64,000 bases of DNA from Onthomonas sp964456525 (GTDB lineage Bacteria > Bacillota > Clostridia > Oscillospirales > Oscillospiraceae). The stretch covers positions 41,849-105,848 of the forward strand of contig CAYWAP010000002.1 in NCBI GenBank assembly GCA_964456525.1, in the 5' to 3' direction. This document shows, in pieces, positions 17,425-26,913 of this stretch (within the stretch, counting starts at the first letter, position 1; every line of letters starts with the position of its first letter). A model generated the notes under the pieces. The model saw only the letters and a list, made by a program, of their open reading frames with translations. It was not told where the DNA came from and ran no database searches. A program made the translations under genes and the position numbers.

Positions 17425-18729
17425 TCACCCCTTTTCGCAGGGCGGATCACAGTAATCCCGCACCCGTCCAAACACCTTGGGCGTGCAGATTGCCGTCACC
17501 CGGATGGTGTCCTCGTATTCCACACGTTCCACCTTGGCCTCCCGATAGAGCATATCCAGCAGGTCGCCTTTGGAATAGGGCAGCCTAAGGCTCACTTTTT
17601 GGGAGCCATGGTCCAGATGCCGGCGCAGAACCCGAATCAGATCGTCCACGCCCTCGCCGGTCTTGGCAGACATGGCGACCATATCCTGGCCCTGGTCCAC
17701 GACCTCCAGCTCGCCGTGTTCCGCCGTGTACCGATCGCACTTATTATAAACCCGGACGCAGGGGGTTTCCGCCGCCCCCAGCTCGCGAATCAGCCGCTCC
17801 ACCACGTCCGCCTGGGCGCGCCACTCCGGATTGCTGATGTCAATGACGTGCAGCAGCAAGTCGGCATATTCCAGCTCCTCCAGGGTGGCCTTAAAGGCCT
17901 CCACCAGGTGGTGGGGCAGTTTGCGGATAAACCCGACCGTATCCGAAACCAGCACCGTACAGGTGTCGGAGAGCTCCAGCATCCGGGTGGTGGTTTGCAG
18001 CGTGTCAAACAGGCGGTTGTTGGCCGGGATCTGGCTGTCCGTCAGCTGATTCAGCAGGGTGGACTTGCCCGCATTGGTGTAGCCTACGATGGCCACCACG
18101 GGGATCTCGTTTTTCCGCCGGCGGTCCCGCTGGACGGCCCGAACCCGCCGGACGTCCTTCAGCTCTTCTTCCAGCTTCTGGATTTTACGGCGAATATGGC
18201 GGCGGTCCGTCTCCAGCTGGGTTTCACCGGGGCCGCGCGTGCCAATGGGGGATTTGCCGCCGGAGGCGGTCTGGCGAACCAGGTGGGTCCACATGCCGGT
18301 CAGCCGGGGCAGCAGATATTTGTACTGGGCCAGTTCCACCTGCAACCGGCCCTCTGCCGTCTGCGCGCGCTTGGCAAAGATGTCTAAAATCAGGGCGGCC
18401 CGGTCCATGACATGCAGGCCGATCTCCTCATTCAAAACCCGAACCTGGGCCGGGGACAGTTCGTTGTCAAAGATCACCAGATCCGCCCCGTTGGCCGATG
18501 CCAGCTCCTTGATCTCCTGTACCTTGCCCTGCCCGATGAACGTGCGGGCCTCCGGGGTATCCCGGTTTTGGAGGACAACGGCGGCGGTTTCCCCGCCCGC
18601 CGTCTCCAGCAGGGCCTTCAGCTCCTCCAGCGTGACCTCGCTGGCGTTGTCGTCCCTGGACAGGCTGCGGGCGTTTAAGCCCACCAAAATCGCGCGGTTT
18701 TTCGTCTCTTCTTGGGTGAATTCAGGCAT
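17425..18729 (-). CDS. hflX: Ribosome-associated GTPase HflX
   Basis: A 434-residue GTPase that splits stalled ribosomes. The N-terminal HflX domain includes VIFDNELSPAQVRVLNEE and the conserved RGPGETQLETDRR segment near 165. A coiled-coil of charged residues follows, then the G domain: G1 GYTNAGKSTLLN (about 212), G3 DTVGFIRKLP, G4 NKCD and G5 SAKTGEG. The last 65 residues form the usual C-terminal domain. It starts 6 bases after the flavin reductase stop and likely shares its transcript. Confidence 0.95.
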   Translation of the reverse strand: MPEFTQEETKNRAILVGLNARSLSRDDNASEVTLEELKALLETAGGETAAVVLQNRDTPEARTFIGQGKVQEIKELASANGADLVIFDNELSPAQVRVLNEEIGLHVMDRAALILDIFAKRAQTAEGRLQVELAQYKYLLPRLTGMWTHLVRQTASGGKSPIGTRGPGETQLETDRRHIRRKIQKLEEELKDVRRVRAVQRDRRRKNEIPVVAIVGYTNAGKSTLLNQLTDSQIPANNRLFDTLQTTTRMLELSDTCTVLVSDTVGFIRKLPHHLVEAFKATLEELEYADLLLHVIDISNPEWRAQADVVERLIRELGAAETPCVRVYNKCDRYTAEHGELEVVDQGQDMVAMSAKTGEGVDDLIRVLRRHLDHGSQKVSLRLPYSKGDLLDMLYREAKVERVEYEDTIRVTAICTPKVFGRVRDYCDPPCEKG

Positions 18730-18735
18730 TGCACA

Positions 18736-19248
18736 TTATTCCTTGACGTAGGCCTCCACAATCTGGCCGATATACATCGTATGCCAGTCATGGTCCGGAT
18801 ACCAGCGCTTGTCGATGGCTTCGCTTCCCTCTGTCAGGAACTGGGCGCTCATGGGCTGGGCGTACTGCTTTTTGCAGACCAGAACCAGCTCCGCCTCCGC
18901 AAAGTACGGCGCGCCGCATTCGGCAGCGGCCACGGTGAACCCGCACTCCTTGACCTTATCCACAGCCCGGCCGGACTTGGAGCCGCAGAACTGCAGCTCC
19001 TTGCGATATTCCTCTGGGAAGAAGGCCAGGGTGAAATATTCCTGGCTGTCCACAAAGCCCTTGGTGTACCGCTGGGGACGGATATAGCAGGTGGCCACCG
19101 GATTGCCCCACATAACCCCCATTCCGCCCCAGCTGGCGGTCATGGTGCCCAGTTTCTCAGCGGTTCCCGCCGTAATGAGCATCCACTGCTTGCCAATCTG
19201 CTGAAATGGGCTTCGGTTTAGTTCATTGACATCTATTTTTCGGAACAT
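18736..19248 (-). CDS. Flavin reductase family protein
   Basis: A 170-residue protein of the flavin reductase-like split beta-barrel family. MTASWGGMGVMWGNPVATCYIRPQRYT near residues 36-62 is the flavin-contact region, and the C-terminus keeps HTMYIGQIVEA. It may reduce or simply bind FMN; a partner enzyme is not visible. A clear AAGGAGG ribosome site precedes the ATG. Upstream of hflX on the same strand. Confidence 0.8.
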   Translation of the reverse strand: MFRKIDVNELNRSPFQQIGKQWMLITAGTAEKLGTMTASWGGMGVMWGNPVATCYIRPQRYTKGFVDSQEYFTLAFFPEEYRKELQFCGSKSGRAVDKVKECGFTVAAAECGAPYFAEAELVLVCKKQYAQPMSAQFLTEGSEAIDKRWYPDHDWHTMYIGQIVEAYVKE

Positions 19249-19392
19249 AAAATTGCCTCCTTGTCCGTTACAGTACCCTCATTATAATATAGTTTCCCCC
19301 AAAAGGAAAGCGATTCCCGGGAAAAAGGTTTCGACGTTCCCGCCTCAAAACAGCACCGCCGCCCCTGCCAAAGGCTCCCCTGAAGGCGAAAA

Positions 19393-19424
19393 AACGCTGC
19401 ATCTACGGCTAGATGCAGCGTCCA
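19393..19424. terminator. Terminator after rpmE
   Basis: ACGCTGCATCT/AGATGCAGCGT, a perfect 11-bp stem with a 6-base loop, followed by six T on the minus strand 14 bases downstream of the rpmE stop; a T-run is also present in the plus direction. Confidence 0.88.
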
Positions 19425-19437
19425 TTTTTTCACAAGA

Positions 19438-19638
19438 TTACTTGAGGCCAAACTTCTTATTGAAGCGGCTGACACGACCACCGGTATCGACCATCTTTTG
19501 CTTGCCGGTGAAAAAGGGATGACATTTGGCGCAAACTTCCACGCGGATGTCCTTCTTCGTGGAGCCAGTGGGATAGACAGCGCCGCAAGCACAGCGAATC
19601 ACGGTCTGCTGGTAATCGGGATGAATACCTGCCTTCAT
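19438..19638 (-). CDS. rpmE: 50S ribosomal protein L31, zinc-binding form
   Basis: A 66-residue ribosomal protein. It begins MKAGIHPDYQQTVIRCACG and keeps four cysteines (CAC near 16-18, CAKC near 36-39), the zinc-binding C+ form. GKQKMVDTGGRVSRFNKKFG is the standard C-terminus. The ATG is preceded by GAGGTG 6 bases upstream. It is monocistronic with its own terminator. The 109 bases between it and addA hold no gene. Confidence 0.95.
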   Translation of the reverse strand: MKAGIHPDYQQTVIRCACGAVYPTGSTKKDIRVEVCAKCHPFFTGKQKMVDTGGRVSRFNKKFGLK

Positions 19639-19747
19639 ATTGTTCACCTCTTTCGAACCATTCCAAATTGAACACGCCCGACACCCACACGTCGTTAAGT
19701 GCCACGTGAACATCAGCTAGTTTACCATGTTTCCAAGGTAAATGCAA

Positions 19748-22700
19748 CTATTTTTTCTGCAATTTTTGCGTTTTTCCCAACGGTTCCCTTGGCAGAACCG
19801 CCAAAGCCGTCCCGGTTTGGAAAAACCACAGATAGCGGCGGGCGACGGTTTTCCCGGTGATCTCCGCCAGGGCCTGGGTATACACCTCCAGCTGGGTGCG
19901 GTAGCGCTCCGCTCTGGCGGCTTCCTCCCCGGGACGGATGCGGTCCGTCTTGAAATCCACCACCGTCAGTCCCTCGTCTGTCTCAAAGCAGCAGTCAATG
20001 ACGCCCTGCAGCAGCACGCTCTCCCCCTCCGGCGCCTGGGGATAGCACAGCGAGGCCCGGGTGAGGATGGAAAACTTCTCCTCCCGCTTCAGCGTATCCC
20101 GATGCGCCAGCGCCTCCTGCCCCAGGGGGGAGGACCAGAATCCGGCGATGATCTCCGGCGAGACCGCTTTCCCCTGCTCCTCGCTGAGCCACGCCCCGCT
20201 GACCAGCCGTTGAATCTCTGTACGAACGCCCGCCGCCGTTGCGGCCTTGTCCAGATCGATCAGCTGCATCACCGCGTGAACCGCAGTGCCCCTCTGAGCT
20301 CCCGTCAGGCCCCGCCGCCGTTGCATAAAGTCCGGACGGCGGAAGGCGATGGGCCGGGGGGGCTTCACCGTCTCTTCCGCGGCTTCCTCATCCAGCAGCC
20401 GGCCTTTCAACTGGGTGGCCGTCACCTTAGAGGGCATATCGGCCAGGGCCTGCCCGGGATAGCGCCAGGTGAGCCAGCTCAGATCCAGCGCCGCCTCCGC
20501 CTGTTCCGCCTGCTCCGGCTCCTTCTTTGCCGCCGTTTCAGGGGCAAAGGTCTTCTGATCTCTGCGAATCAGCCGGATATCCCAGTGGTCTTTCGCCAGC
20601 GCGTGCCGTTCCAGAACGGCGTCCCCCAGAAGGGGCTGGGCATCGTGCCGGGCCAGAACGGCCAGGAGCATACAGCTGCCCATGGAGTCCTGTTGCCGCA
20701 ACACCTCCGGGTCCGGATGGGGACCGGCAAGGGCCCGGAGCTTTTCCAGCTTCTGTTCCGCTTTGGGGTAGCTCATGACCAGAATCAGCTTTTCCCTGGC
20801 CCGGGTCATGGCCACATAGAGCAGCCGCAGTTCCTCAGCCTTCATCTCCTGATCCAGCTGGAGCTGTACCGCCGTCCGGGCCAGCGTGGGATATTCCATG
20901 CGCAGTTCGGGATCCAACCGTTTGGGGCCAATCCCCAGCTTGCTGTGGAACAGCATGGGGCTTTGCTCGTCCTTCTTGTTAAACCCACGGGTCAGCCCCC
21001 CCAGCACCACCACCGGAAATTCCAGCCCTTTGGAGCGGTGGATGGACATAATGTGCACTCCGCTGCCCCCGGCTCCGGCGCTCAACTCCGGCTGTTTTCC
21101 CGTCTCCGCCAGACGGCGCAGCTCTGTCACCAGCGCAAAGACCCCTCTGCGGCCGGCGCCCTCGAACCCCCGGGCGTAGTTGTAAAAGGCCAGCAGATTT
21201 TCCTGCCTGCGTTGTCCGCCGGGCATGGCCCCAAACATGGCCCACAGCCCAAGGTCATCGTATATGCTCCACAGCAGCTGGGCGCAGGTGCTGTCCGGCA
21301 TCCGGGTTCGCAGCCCGTTTAAGTCGCTCAAAAAACGACTGCAACTCTCATCTCCCCGCTCGGCTCCGGCACAGACGCAGTCATAAAAATCGCCGTCTCT
21401 CTGTTCCGCTCGCAGCAGGGCAAGGGCGTCGCCGGAGAAATGGTACACCGGGCTTCTCAGCACCGAGATCAACGGCACGTCCTGCCGGGGATTGTCCACA
21501 ACCTGCAAAAAGGCCACCGCCACCTGCACTTCCGGGGTGGAAAAGCCGTCCAAGGCGCTGCCGGTCTGCCAGGGGATGTTCCAGGCATCCAGCGCCCGGG
21601 TCAAATACCGCTGCACGCTGTTTGGAGAGCGGTAGAGCAGGGCAATGTCCTCCGGCTTCACCGGCCGGGGGCCGTCCGCGCCGCTGACCATCAGCGGCTG
21701 CGTCAACAGCTCATGAACCCGCCTGGCCACAAAGCGGGCCTCAACATCGTCCCGGGGGATTTTCGCCTCTGTCTCCTCCTGCCCCATCTCGCCGCAGTCC
21801 ACCAGATTCAGTTCGGTGACGTCATCCGGAAGGGGGGCGTCCTCGTAGTCCGGGTGGTTCAGGCGCTGGTCTTCATCGTAGTCCAGCTCCCCAAACTCCC
21901 GGCTCATCAGGTGGGTAAAGACGAAGTTCACGGCATCCAGCACACTCTGCCGGGAGCGGAAGTTCCGGGACAGGATCAGCTTGCGGCCCTGCCCCTCCCT
22001 GGCCTCTGCCGCCGGGCGGAAGGTTTCATATTTCCTCAAAAAAATCGTGGGGTCCGCCTGACGGAACCGGTAAATGGACTGCTTCACGTCCCCCACCTGG
22101 AAGAGATACCTGCCCCCATCGGTCAGCGCATCAAAAATGGCGTTTTGAATGCCGTTTGTGTCCTGATACTCGTCCACCATCACCTCGTCAAAGCGCGCCT
22201 GCCAGTGCCGGGCCAGCTCTGTGGGCTGACCGTCGGGGCCGCGCAGGGCAGCGGCCGTCAGATGTTCCACGTCGCTGAAATCCAGCAGTTTCCGGCGGCC
22301 CTTGGCCCCTTGGAATGCGTCCGAAAACTCCTGCACCAGCCGGAACAGGGCCTGTACCGGGCCGCGCACCTGTTCCAACTCCGCCAGCAGTTCCCCGCTG
22401 GAGGCGTCAAACCGCCCCGCCAGCCGCTTCATCCGGTCCTTGCTGTTCTGGCGGATGGTTTTGATCTGATTTTGCGCTACCTTATCCTTCACGCCCCGTT
22501 TTCGCCCCAGGGTGGGATAGTCGATCTCGCACAGCGCTCTGGCGCTGTCCCATCCCCGGTCCAGCGCCTGAAGGAAGTTGTCCATGCTGTCCAGCGTGGC
22601 GCAGATGGATTCGGAGTCGTTGGCCTGAAGGACGCTGTCCCCCTCCATAAGGTCCAGCGTCTGATAGAGCTGACGGCGCCAATAACGAACCTGCTTGCCG

Positions 22701-23350
22701 GCGTCCTCCAGCAGCAGCTTGCCCCATATCGTCTCCCCCACCTCCCGGACGCCGGAGAGGTCAAAGCGGGCAGCCTGTTCCCGGAGCCATCGGGCCGGGT
22801 CCTCGTGGGATTGAATCTTCTCGTGGATGTCCAGCACCATGGTGCGCAGCGTTTCATCATCCCGCCCGGCGGAAAAGGCGTCCATCAACCCGGCAAAGTC
22901 TCCGTCAATGTGCTCGTAATGCTGCTCCAGAACCCGATCCAGCGTCTGCGCCCGCAGCAGCTCCGCCTCGGTCTGATCCGCTACCCGGAAGTCGGGATCG
23001 ACGTCCAGCTGGTGCCCGCTCTGGCGCAAAAAGTCCGTACAAAAGGCGTCAATGGTGGAAATTTTGGTCCGATATACCAGCCTGGTCTGCCGCCGGAGAT
23101 GCCGGTCCCCCGGGTGCTCCGCCATTCGCTGATGCAGGGCGTCCAAAATCTTTTGCCGCAGTTCCAGGGCAGCGGCCTTGGTGAAGGTGATGACCAGAAA
23201 GCGGTCCAGATCCCTTCCCTCCTCCACCTTTGCCAGCAGCCGCTCCACCAGCACCCGGGTTTTCCCGGAACCGGCCGCCGCGGAGACCAGAATCTCTCCG
23301 CCCCGGTTGTGAACCGCAGCAGCCTGTTCGTCAGTCAGTTGGATTCCCAT
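19748..23350 (-). CDS. addA: ATP-dependent helicase/nuclease subunit AddA
   Basis: 1200 residues, UvrD/RecB-type 3'-5' helicase plus RecB-family nuclease that processes double-strand breaks with AddB. The start at MGIQLTDEQAAAV follows AAAGGAGGGAG. Helicase motifs in order: AAAGSGKTRVLVER (Walker A, about 26), TFTKAAALELRQK (Ia), VDEYQDTN (Walker B), VGDVKQSIYRFR (III), LSRNFRSR (IV) and VAMTRAREKL (VI). The C-terminal nuclease has GTAVHAVMQLIDL and VVDFKTDRI. Its start overlaps the end of addB by 20 bases. Confidence 0.96.
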   Translation of the reverse strand: MGIQLTDEQAAAVHNRGGEILVSAAAGSGKTRVLVERLLAKVEEGRDLDRFLVITFTKAAALELRQKILDALHQRMAEHPGDRHLRRQTRLVYRTKISTIDAFCTDFLRQSGHQLDVDPDFRVADQTEAELLRAQTLDRVLEQHYEHIDGDFAGLMDAFSAGRDDETLRTMVLDIHEKIQSHEDPARWLREQAARFDLSGVREVGETIWGKLLLEDAGKQVRYWRRQLYQTLDLMEGDSVLQANDSESICATLDSMDNFLQALDRGWDSARALCEIDYPTLGRKRGVKDKVAQNQIKTIRQNSKDRMKRLAGRFDASSGELLAELEQVRGPVQALFRLVQEFSDAFQGAKGRRKLLDFSDVEHLTAAALRGPDGQPTELARHWQARFDEVMVDEYQDTNGIQNAIFDALTDGGRYLFQVGDVKQSIYRFRQADPTIFLRKYETFRPAAEAREGQGRKLILSRNFRSRQSVLDAVNFVFTHLMSREFGELDYDEDQRLNHPDYEDAPLPDDVTELNLVDCGEMGQEETEAKIPRDDVEARFVARRVHELLTQPLMVSGADGPRPVKPEDIALLYRSPNSVQRYLTRALDAWNIPWQTGSALDGFSTPEVQVAVAFLQVVDNPRQDVPLISVLRSPVYHFSGDALALLRAEQRDGDFYDCVCAGAERGDESCSRFLSDLNGLRTRMPDSTCAQLLWSIYDDLGLWAMFGAMPGGQRRQENLLAFYNYARGFEGAGRRGVFALVTELRRLAETGKQPELSAGAGGSGVHIMSIHRSKGLEFPVVVLGGLTRGFNKKDEQSPMLFHSKLGIGPKRLDPELRMEYPTLARTAVQLQLDQEMKAEELRLLYVAMTRAREKLILVMSYPKAEQKLEKLRALAGPHPDPEVLRQQDSMGSCMLLAVLARHDAQPLLGDAVLERHALAKDHWDIRLIRRDQKTFAPETAAKKEPEQAEQAEAALDLSWLTWRYPGQALADMPSKVTATQLKGRLLDEEAAEETVKPPRPIAFRRPDFMQRRRGLTGAQRGTAVHAVMQLIDLDKAATAAGVRTEIQRLVSGAWLSEEQGKAVSPEIIAGFWSSPLGQEALAHRDTLKREEKFSILTRASLCYPQAPEGESVLLQGVIDCCFETDEGLTVVDFKTDRIRPGEEAARAERYRTQLEVYTQALAEITGKTVARRYLWFFQTGTALAVLPREPLGKTQKLQKK

Positions 23351-26300
23351 GGCGCTCCCTCCTTTCCGCTTCCGAATCCGTTCCTTTGGCGTTCTCCCAG
23401 AAGTCCTCGCCCTCCACCGAATAGAGATAGCGATAGGACTCCCCGGCCTGGCCGTCTTCAAACTGGCAGGCCGCCTGATAATCACAGTAATCGCAGGGAG
23501 AGGCCCTCCCCTTTTGATAGGGGTCAGCGGCAATGATGCCTTTAGCCATCTCCTGCCCAATTTCCCGGATGATTTCATGGACGTGGCGGTGCATAATGCC
23601 CCACTGCTCGGCGGTGGCCAGCGTCTTTCCGGTGATGACCGACTTTTTCGTGATGCGGATGGGCAGGAAGCGGCCGGAACTTCCCTCCTCCACCGTCTCC
23701 ATGGCGTCCAGCACCTGACGGTCCTTGAGCAGCATGCCGGAGCGCACCAGCGCCTTGTCCGCCGCTCGCCGCCGCTCTTCCGGGGACATGTCCCGTCTTC
23801 CGGGGAGGATCATGTCCCGGGCGGGCAGATACAACACCCCTGCCGGAACGACCTCCCGGGAGCCGCGCTCCTCCCCCCGCTCTTCCAACGTGAACAGGTA
23901 GAGCAGCATCTGCATCTCCAGCCCGTGCCACACATCGGTGAGGCTGAAGGACTTTTTCCCCGTCTTATAGTCCACCACCCGGAGATACAGCCGGTCGCCC
24001 TGCACCCATCCGTCCACCCGGTCCACAAAACCGGTGATGGACAGCTTCAATCCATCCACTTCCAGCTGAACCGGCGGCATGGAGGCCCCCTCCCCATCGC
24101 CAAAGCCAAGCTCAAATGCGATCGGCTCAAATTGGGAGGCCCTCAGCTCTTCCACCACATTTTGGACAATCAGATGAACCGAGCTTTTCAGCCGCTGGAA
24201 CAGGTAGCGAAACCGCTGGCTCTTGTTTTCAAAGCCGCCCAGATCCTTTGTGAGATAGGTCTCAATGGCCTGATCCGTCAGCGCACGGAGGGTTTCCTCC
24301 GTCTGCTGCCTCACCCCGCCCCTGTCTCTGGCCTCCCGGAGCACCGATTCCAGCACGGCGTGGACAAAGGTGCCCATGGCAGGGGCGTCAAAGCTCGCCG
24401 CCTTCCGGGCCTTTGCCCGTAAGCCATACTGCATAAAATAGCGAAAATGGCAGCTCTTGATCACGTCCATTCTGGAGGCGGACATGCGCACCTCCCTGCC
24501 GTAAAGGCGGCCCACCGCTTCCCGGCTCAGATGGCCCCGCCGGTGGTTGCGGGCCTGACGGATCCGGCGCACCTGCCCCTGCCAGTGGGGGTCGGCCTCC
24601 ATCGCCCGCAGCGTCTCTTCCCCGCCCATCCGGGCCACTGCGTCCAGCGCCGGGATGGGGGCGGTATAGCGCAGCTGCTCCTCCGGTTCCTCTATCCTCA
24701 CACCACGCAACAACAGCGCCGCCCGATTCACCATCCAGGCCGGACGGCACACGCCCCCGTCGGAAGCGGCTTCCGGCCAGCTGAGAAACAGCTTTTCCGA
24801 GGGAATCGCCACGGCGTCATGGGCCATCGTCTCCTCACGGTCCAGCCGGGCATCCGCACTGGGCGCCAGTTCACAGCCCAGCTCTGTCAGAACCTTCCGG
24901 TCCTCATCCGTGAGTAGCCCCTGGCTCTCCGTCACCATGGGGAAGTGGGCGTCGTCCACGCCCAGCAGAAAAAGCACTCTGGCCTGTTTGTGGGCAATGC
25001 GCTGCATCTCCCCCACCGCTACCCGATCCAGCGCCACCGGGATGGAACCCACGCGGTACTGGCTCAAAATCAACCGGAACAGGTTGGCGAAATCGGCCAG
25101 CTTCATCTCCTCCGGCCCCATAAGCCGGGCGCACTGCTCCATGGCATCGCATAGGACGTCCCAAATCTGCCGGTATTCCTCGGCCTGGGTCAGCTCCCCC
25201 CGCTCCTGAAGCACCGTGGCCCGCTGGGTCAGCCGTTCAGGCAGCTGAATGGCCTCCAAAAAGCGATACAGCCCTTCCGCCAGCACCCTTCCCGGGGCAT
25301 CCGGATGGGACTTCAGCTCCTCCAGGGGCGCAATGATGCGCCGGCGCAGGGCGTCCAGCTGCCGCACCGTCTCCCGATGGCTGTCCTTCCACTCCAGACC
25401 GTAGCCCTCCGGGTGCCAGTCCCAATCCGCCCCCTGGCTCCAGCGGCTGCCCCGAATATCCCAGCGGAGGACATAGTTTTCCAGCCGGTCCACATCGTCC
25501 ATCTCCACACCGGCCAGCCCCGTTTTCAGGTAGCGGAACATGTCGTCGTACTCATAGCCCCCGTTGACGGCCTCCAGTGCGCTGGTCAGCAGGGTCAGCA
25601 CGGGCTTTTCCAGAATGTCGTCCATCCGGCCCAGAAAGACGGGAATCTCATACCGGCGAAACACCGCCTCGATCAACTCGCCATACCCTTCCATGACCCG
25701 GGCGCTGACGGCGATGTCTCGGTAACGATACCCCTGCTCCCGGACCAGGGCGCGAATCCGTCCGGCAACCATCTCCACCTCGGCATAGGGGTCTTTGGCG
25801 CGCAGCAGCCCCACGGCGTCCTGAGGCCCCTCCACCGGCCCGGCGTCCTCCTGAAACAGGCCGTTCTCCAGCGCCGCCAGCGCCTGGGGCGCGCCATCTT
25901 TCCGCCCGGTCAGGAAGCGGTAATCCGCCCCCGCCCCGCACTTCCGGGCCATCTCCAGCAGTCCAAAGGCCGTGCGGCGGTAGGGCGCGTAAACGGGAAG
26001 CCCATCGGTCTCCAGCGTGTCGCAGGTCAGGACAACCGTGACGCTGTGCCCCTGCTTCAGCAGCCTTTCCAGCACACCCTTCTGCTGCGGCGTAAAATCG
26101 GTAAAGCAGTCCAGATAAAAGTCCTTGCCCCTGGCCCAGCTGCACGTCCCCAGCTTGGCGGCGACCCGCGTCAGCAAGTCCCTGGGGTCGGCGGCCCGCT
26201 CTGACACCAGCGCGTCATATGTTCCCAGAATCAGGCCCAGGTCATGCAGCCGCTCCCCGTCCTCCCCGGACTGCCCGGCGCTGGCGGAGAGCAGCTGCTC

Positions 26301-26696
26301 CGGCGGGACACAGTAGCTTTTCAGCTCATCTGCCGTGGCCAGCAGCTGCTGGAGAAACGGGACCTTCTGGGAGGGCTTTGCATAGACCGACAGGGCGCCG
26401 GAGGCGGCCTTCACCGCCTCATGCATCAGCAGCAGCCGTCCGCCCCCGTCCAGCACCGGCTCTGCAAGTCCCCCCGCCTCGGTCAGCACACGGTTGGCCA
26501 GACGGGTAAAGGAGAGAACCTCGCAGCCTGCGGCCTTTTGATTGCCCTGCTCCCGGCAGAGCCGTTGCTCCGTCTCGTGCGAATACTGCTCCGGAACAAT
26601 CAAAATTTGCGGTCGTTTCCCGCTGTTGTCCCCGATTTGGGCAAGAATCTCCGTTGTCTTTCCCGTTTTGGAGGTTCCCAGGAGCAAATGCAGCAT
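23331..26696 (-). CDS. addB: ATP-dependent helicase/nuclease subunit AddB
   Basis: 1121 residues, partner of AddA in the Chi-recognising recombination complex. The N-terminus carries Walker A GTSKTGKTTE at 7-16. The C-terminal nuclease motif is VVDYKTGKKSFSLTDVWHGLEMQM near 855-880. The iron-sulfur cluster cysteines are visible: one in KSCHFRYFMQYGL near 740 and the trio in CDYCDYQAAC near 1085-1095. It is the first gene of the addBA operon. The 217 bases upstream, shared with divergent larC, contain no gene. Confidence 0.95.
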   Translation of the reverse strand: MLHLLLGTSKTGKTTEILAQIGDNSGKRPQILIVPEQYSHETEQRLCREQGNQKAAGCEVLSFTRLANRVLTEAGGLAEPVLDGGGRLLLMHEAVKAASGALSVYAKPSQKVPFLQQLLATADELKSYCVPPEQLLSASAGQSGEDGERLHDLGLILGTYDALVSERAADPRDLLTRVAAKLGTCSWARGKDFYLDCFTDFTPQQKGVLERLLKQGHSVTVVLTCDTLETDGLPVYAPYRRTAFGLLEMARKCGAGADYRFLTGRKDGAPQALAALENGLFQEDAGPVEGPQDAVGLLRAKDPYAEVEMVAGRIRALVREQGYRYRDIAVSARVMEGYGELIEAVFRRYEIPVFLGRMDDILEKPVLTLLTSALEAVNGGYEYDDMFRYLKTGLAGVEMDDVDRLENYVLRWDIRGSRWSQGADWDWHPEGYGLEWKDSHRETVRQLDALRRRIIAPLEELKSHPDAPGRVLAEGLYRFLEAIQLPERLTQRATVLQERGELTQAEEYRQIWDVLCDAMEQCARLMGPEEMKLADFANLFRLILSQYRVGSIPVALDRVAVGEMQRIAHKQARVLFLLGVDDAHFPMVTESQGLLTDEDRKVLTELGCELAPSADARLDREETMAHDAVAIPSEKLFLSWPEAASDGGVCRPAWMVNRAALLLRGVRIEEPEEQLRYTAPIPALDAVARMGGEETLRAMEADPHWQGQVRRIRQARNHRRGHLSREAVGRLYGREVRMSASRMDVIKSCHFRYFMQYGLRAKARKAASFDAPAMGTFVHAVLESVLREARDRGGVRQQTEETLRALTDQAIETYLTKDLGGFENKSQRFRYLFQRLKSSVHLIVQNVVEELRASQFEPIAFELGFGDGEGASMPPVQLEVDGLKLSITGFVDRVDGWVQGDRLYLRVVDYKTGKKSFSLTDVWHGLEMQMLLYLFTLEERGEERGSREVVPAGVLYLPARDMILPGRRDMSPEERRRAADKALVRSGMLLKDRQVLDAMETVEEGSSGRFLPIRITKKSVITGKTLATAEQWGIMHRHVHEIIREIGQEMAKGIIAADPYQKGRASPCDYCDYQAACQFEDGQAGESYRYLYSVEGEDFWENAKGTDSEAERRERHGNPTD

Positions 26697-26819
26697 ACCC
26701 CTTCCACCTTTCTCCGCCTTGGCGGTATCAATTTCTTTTACCCTGATGGTATCACATTTTTCGCCCGAGGAACAGCTTTTTTGTGCGCGCTCCTTTCCGA
26801 TTCCCTATGGACGCACTGC

Positions 26820-26848
26820 TTGCTTCTTCCGGTATTCTGTGCTATGCT
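26820..26848 (+). promoter_or_regulatory. Possible larC promoter
   Basis: TTGCTT at 26820-26825 and TATGCT at 26843-26848 with a 17-base spacer, 65 bases before larC. Imperfect hexamers, so tentative. Confidence 0.4.
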
Positions 26849-26913
26849 AAGCAAAACCTGCCAAAAGCAGTCCGGCTGAATCCGAACTGCATCTACTGGA
26901 ATGTGAGGGATTT

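Noticed and set aside
21440..23536. 698-codon plus-strand frame opposite addA
   Set aside because: Shadow of addA; all helicase motifs are on the minus strand.
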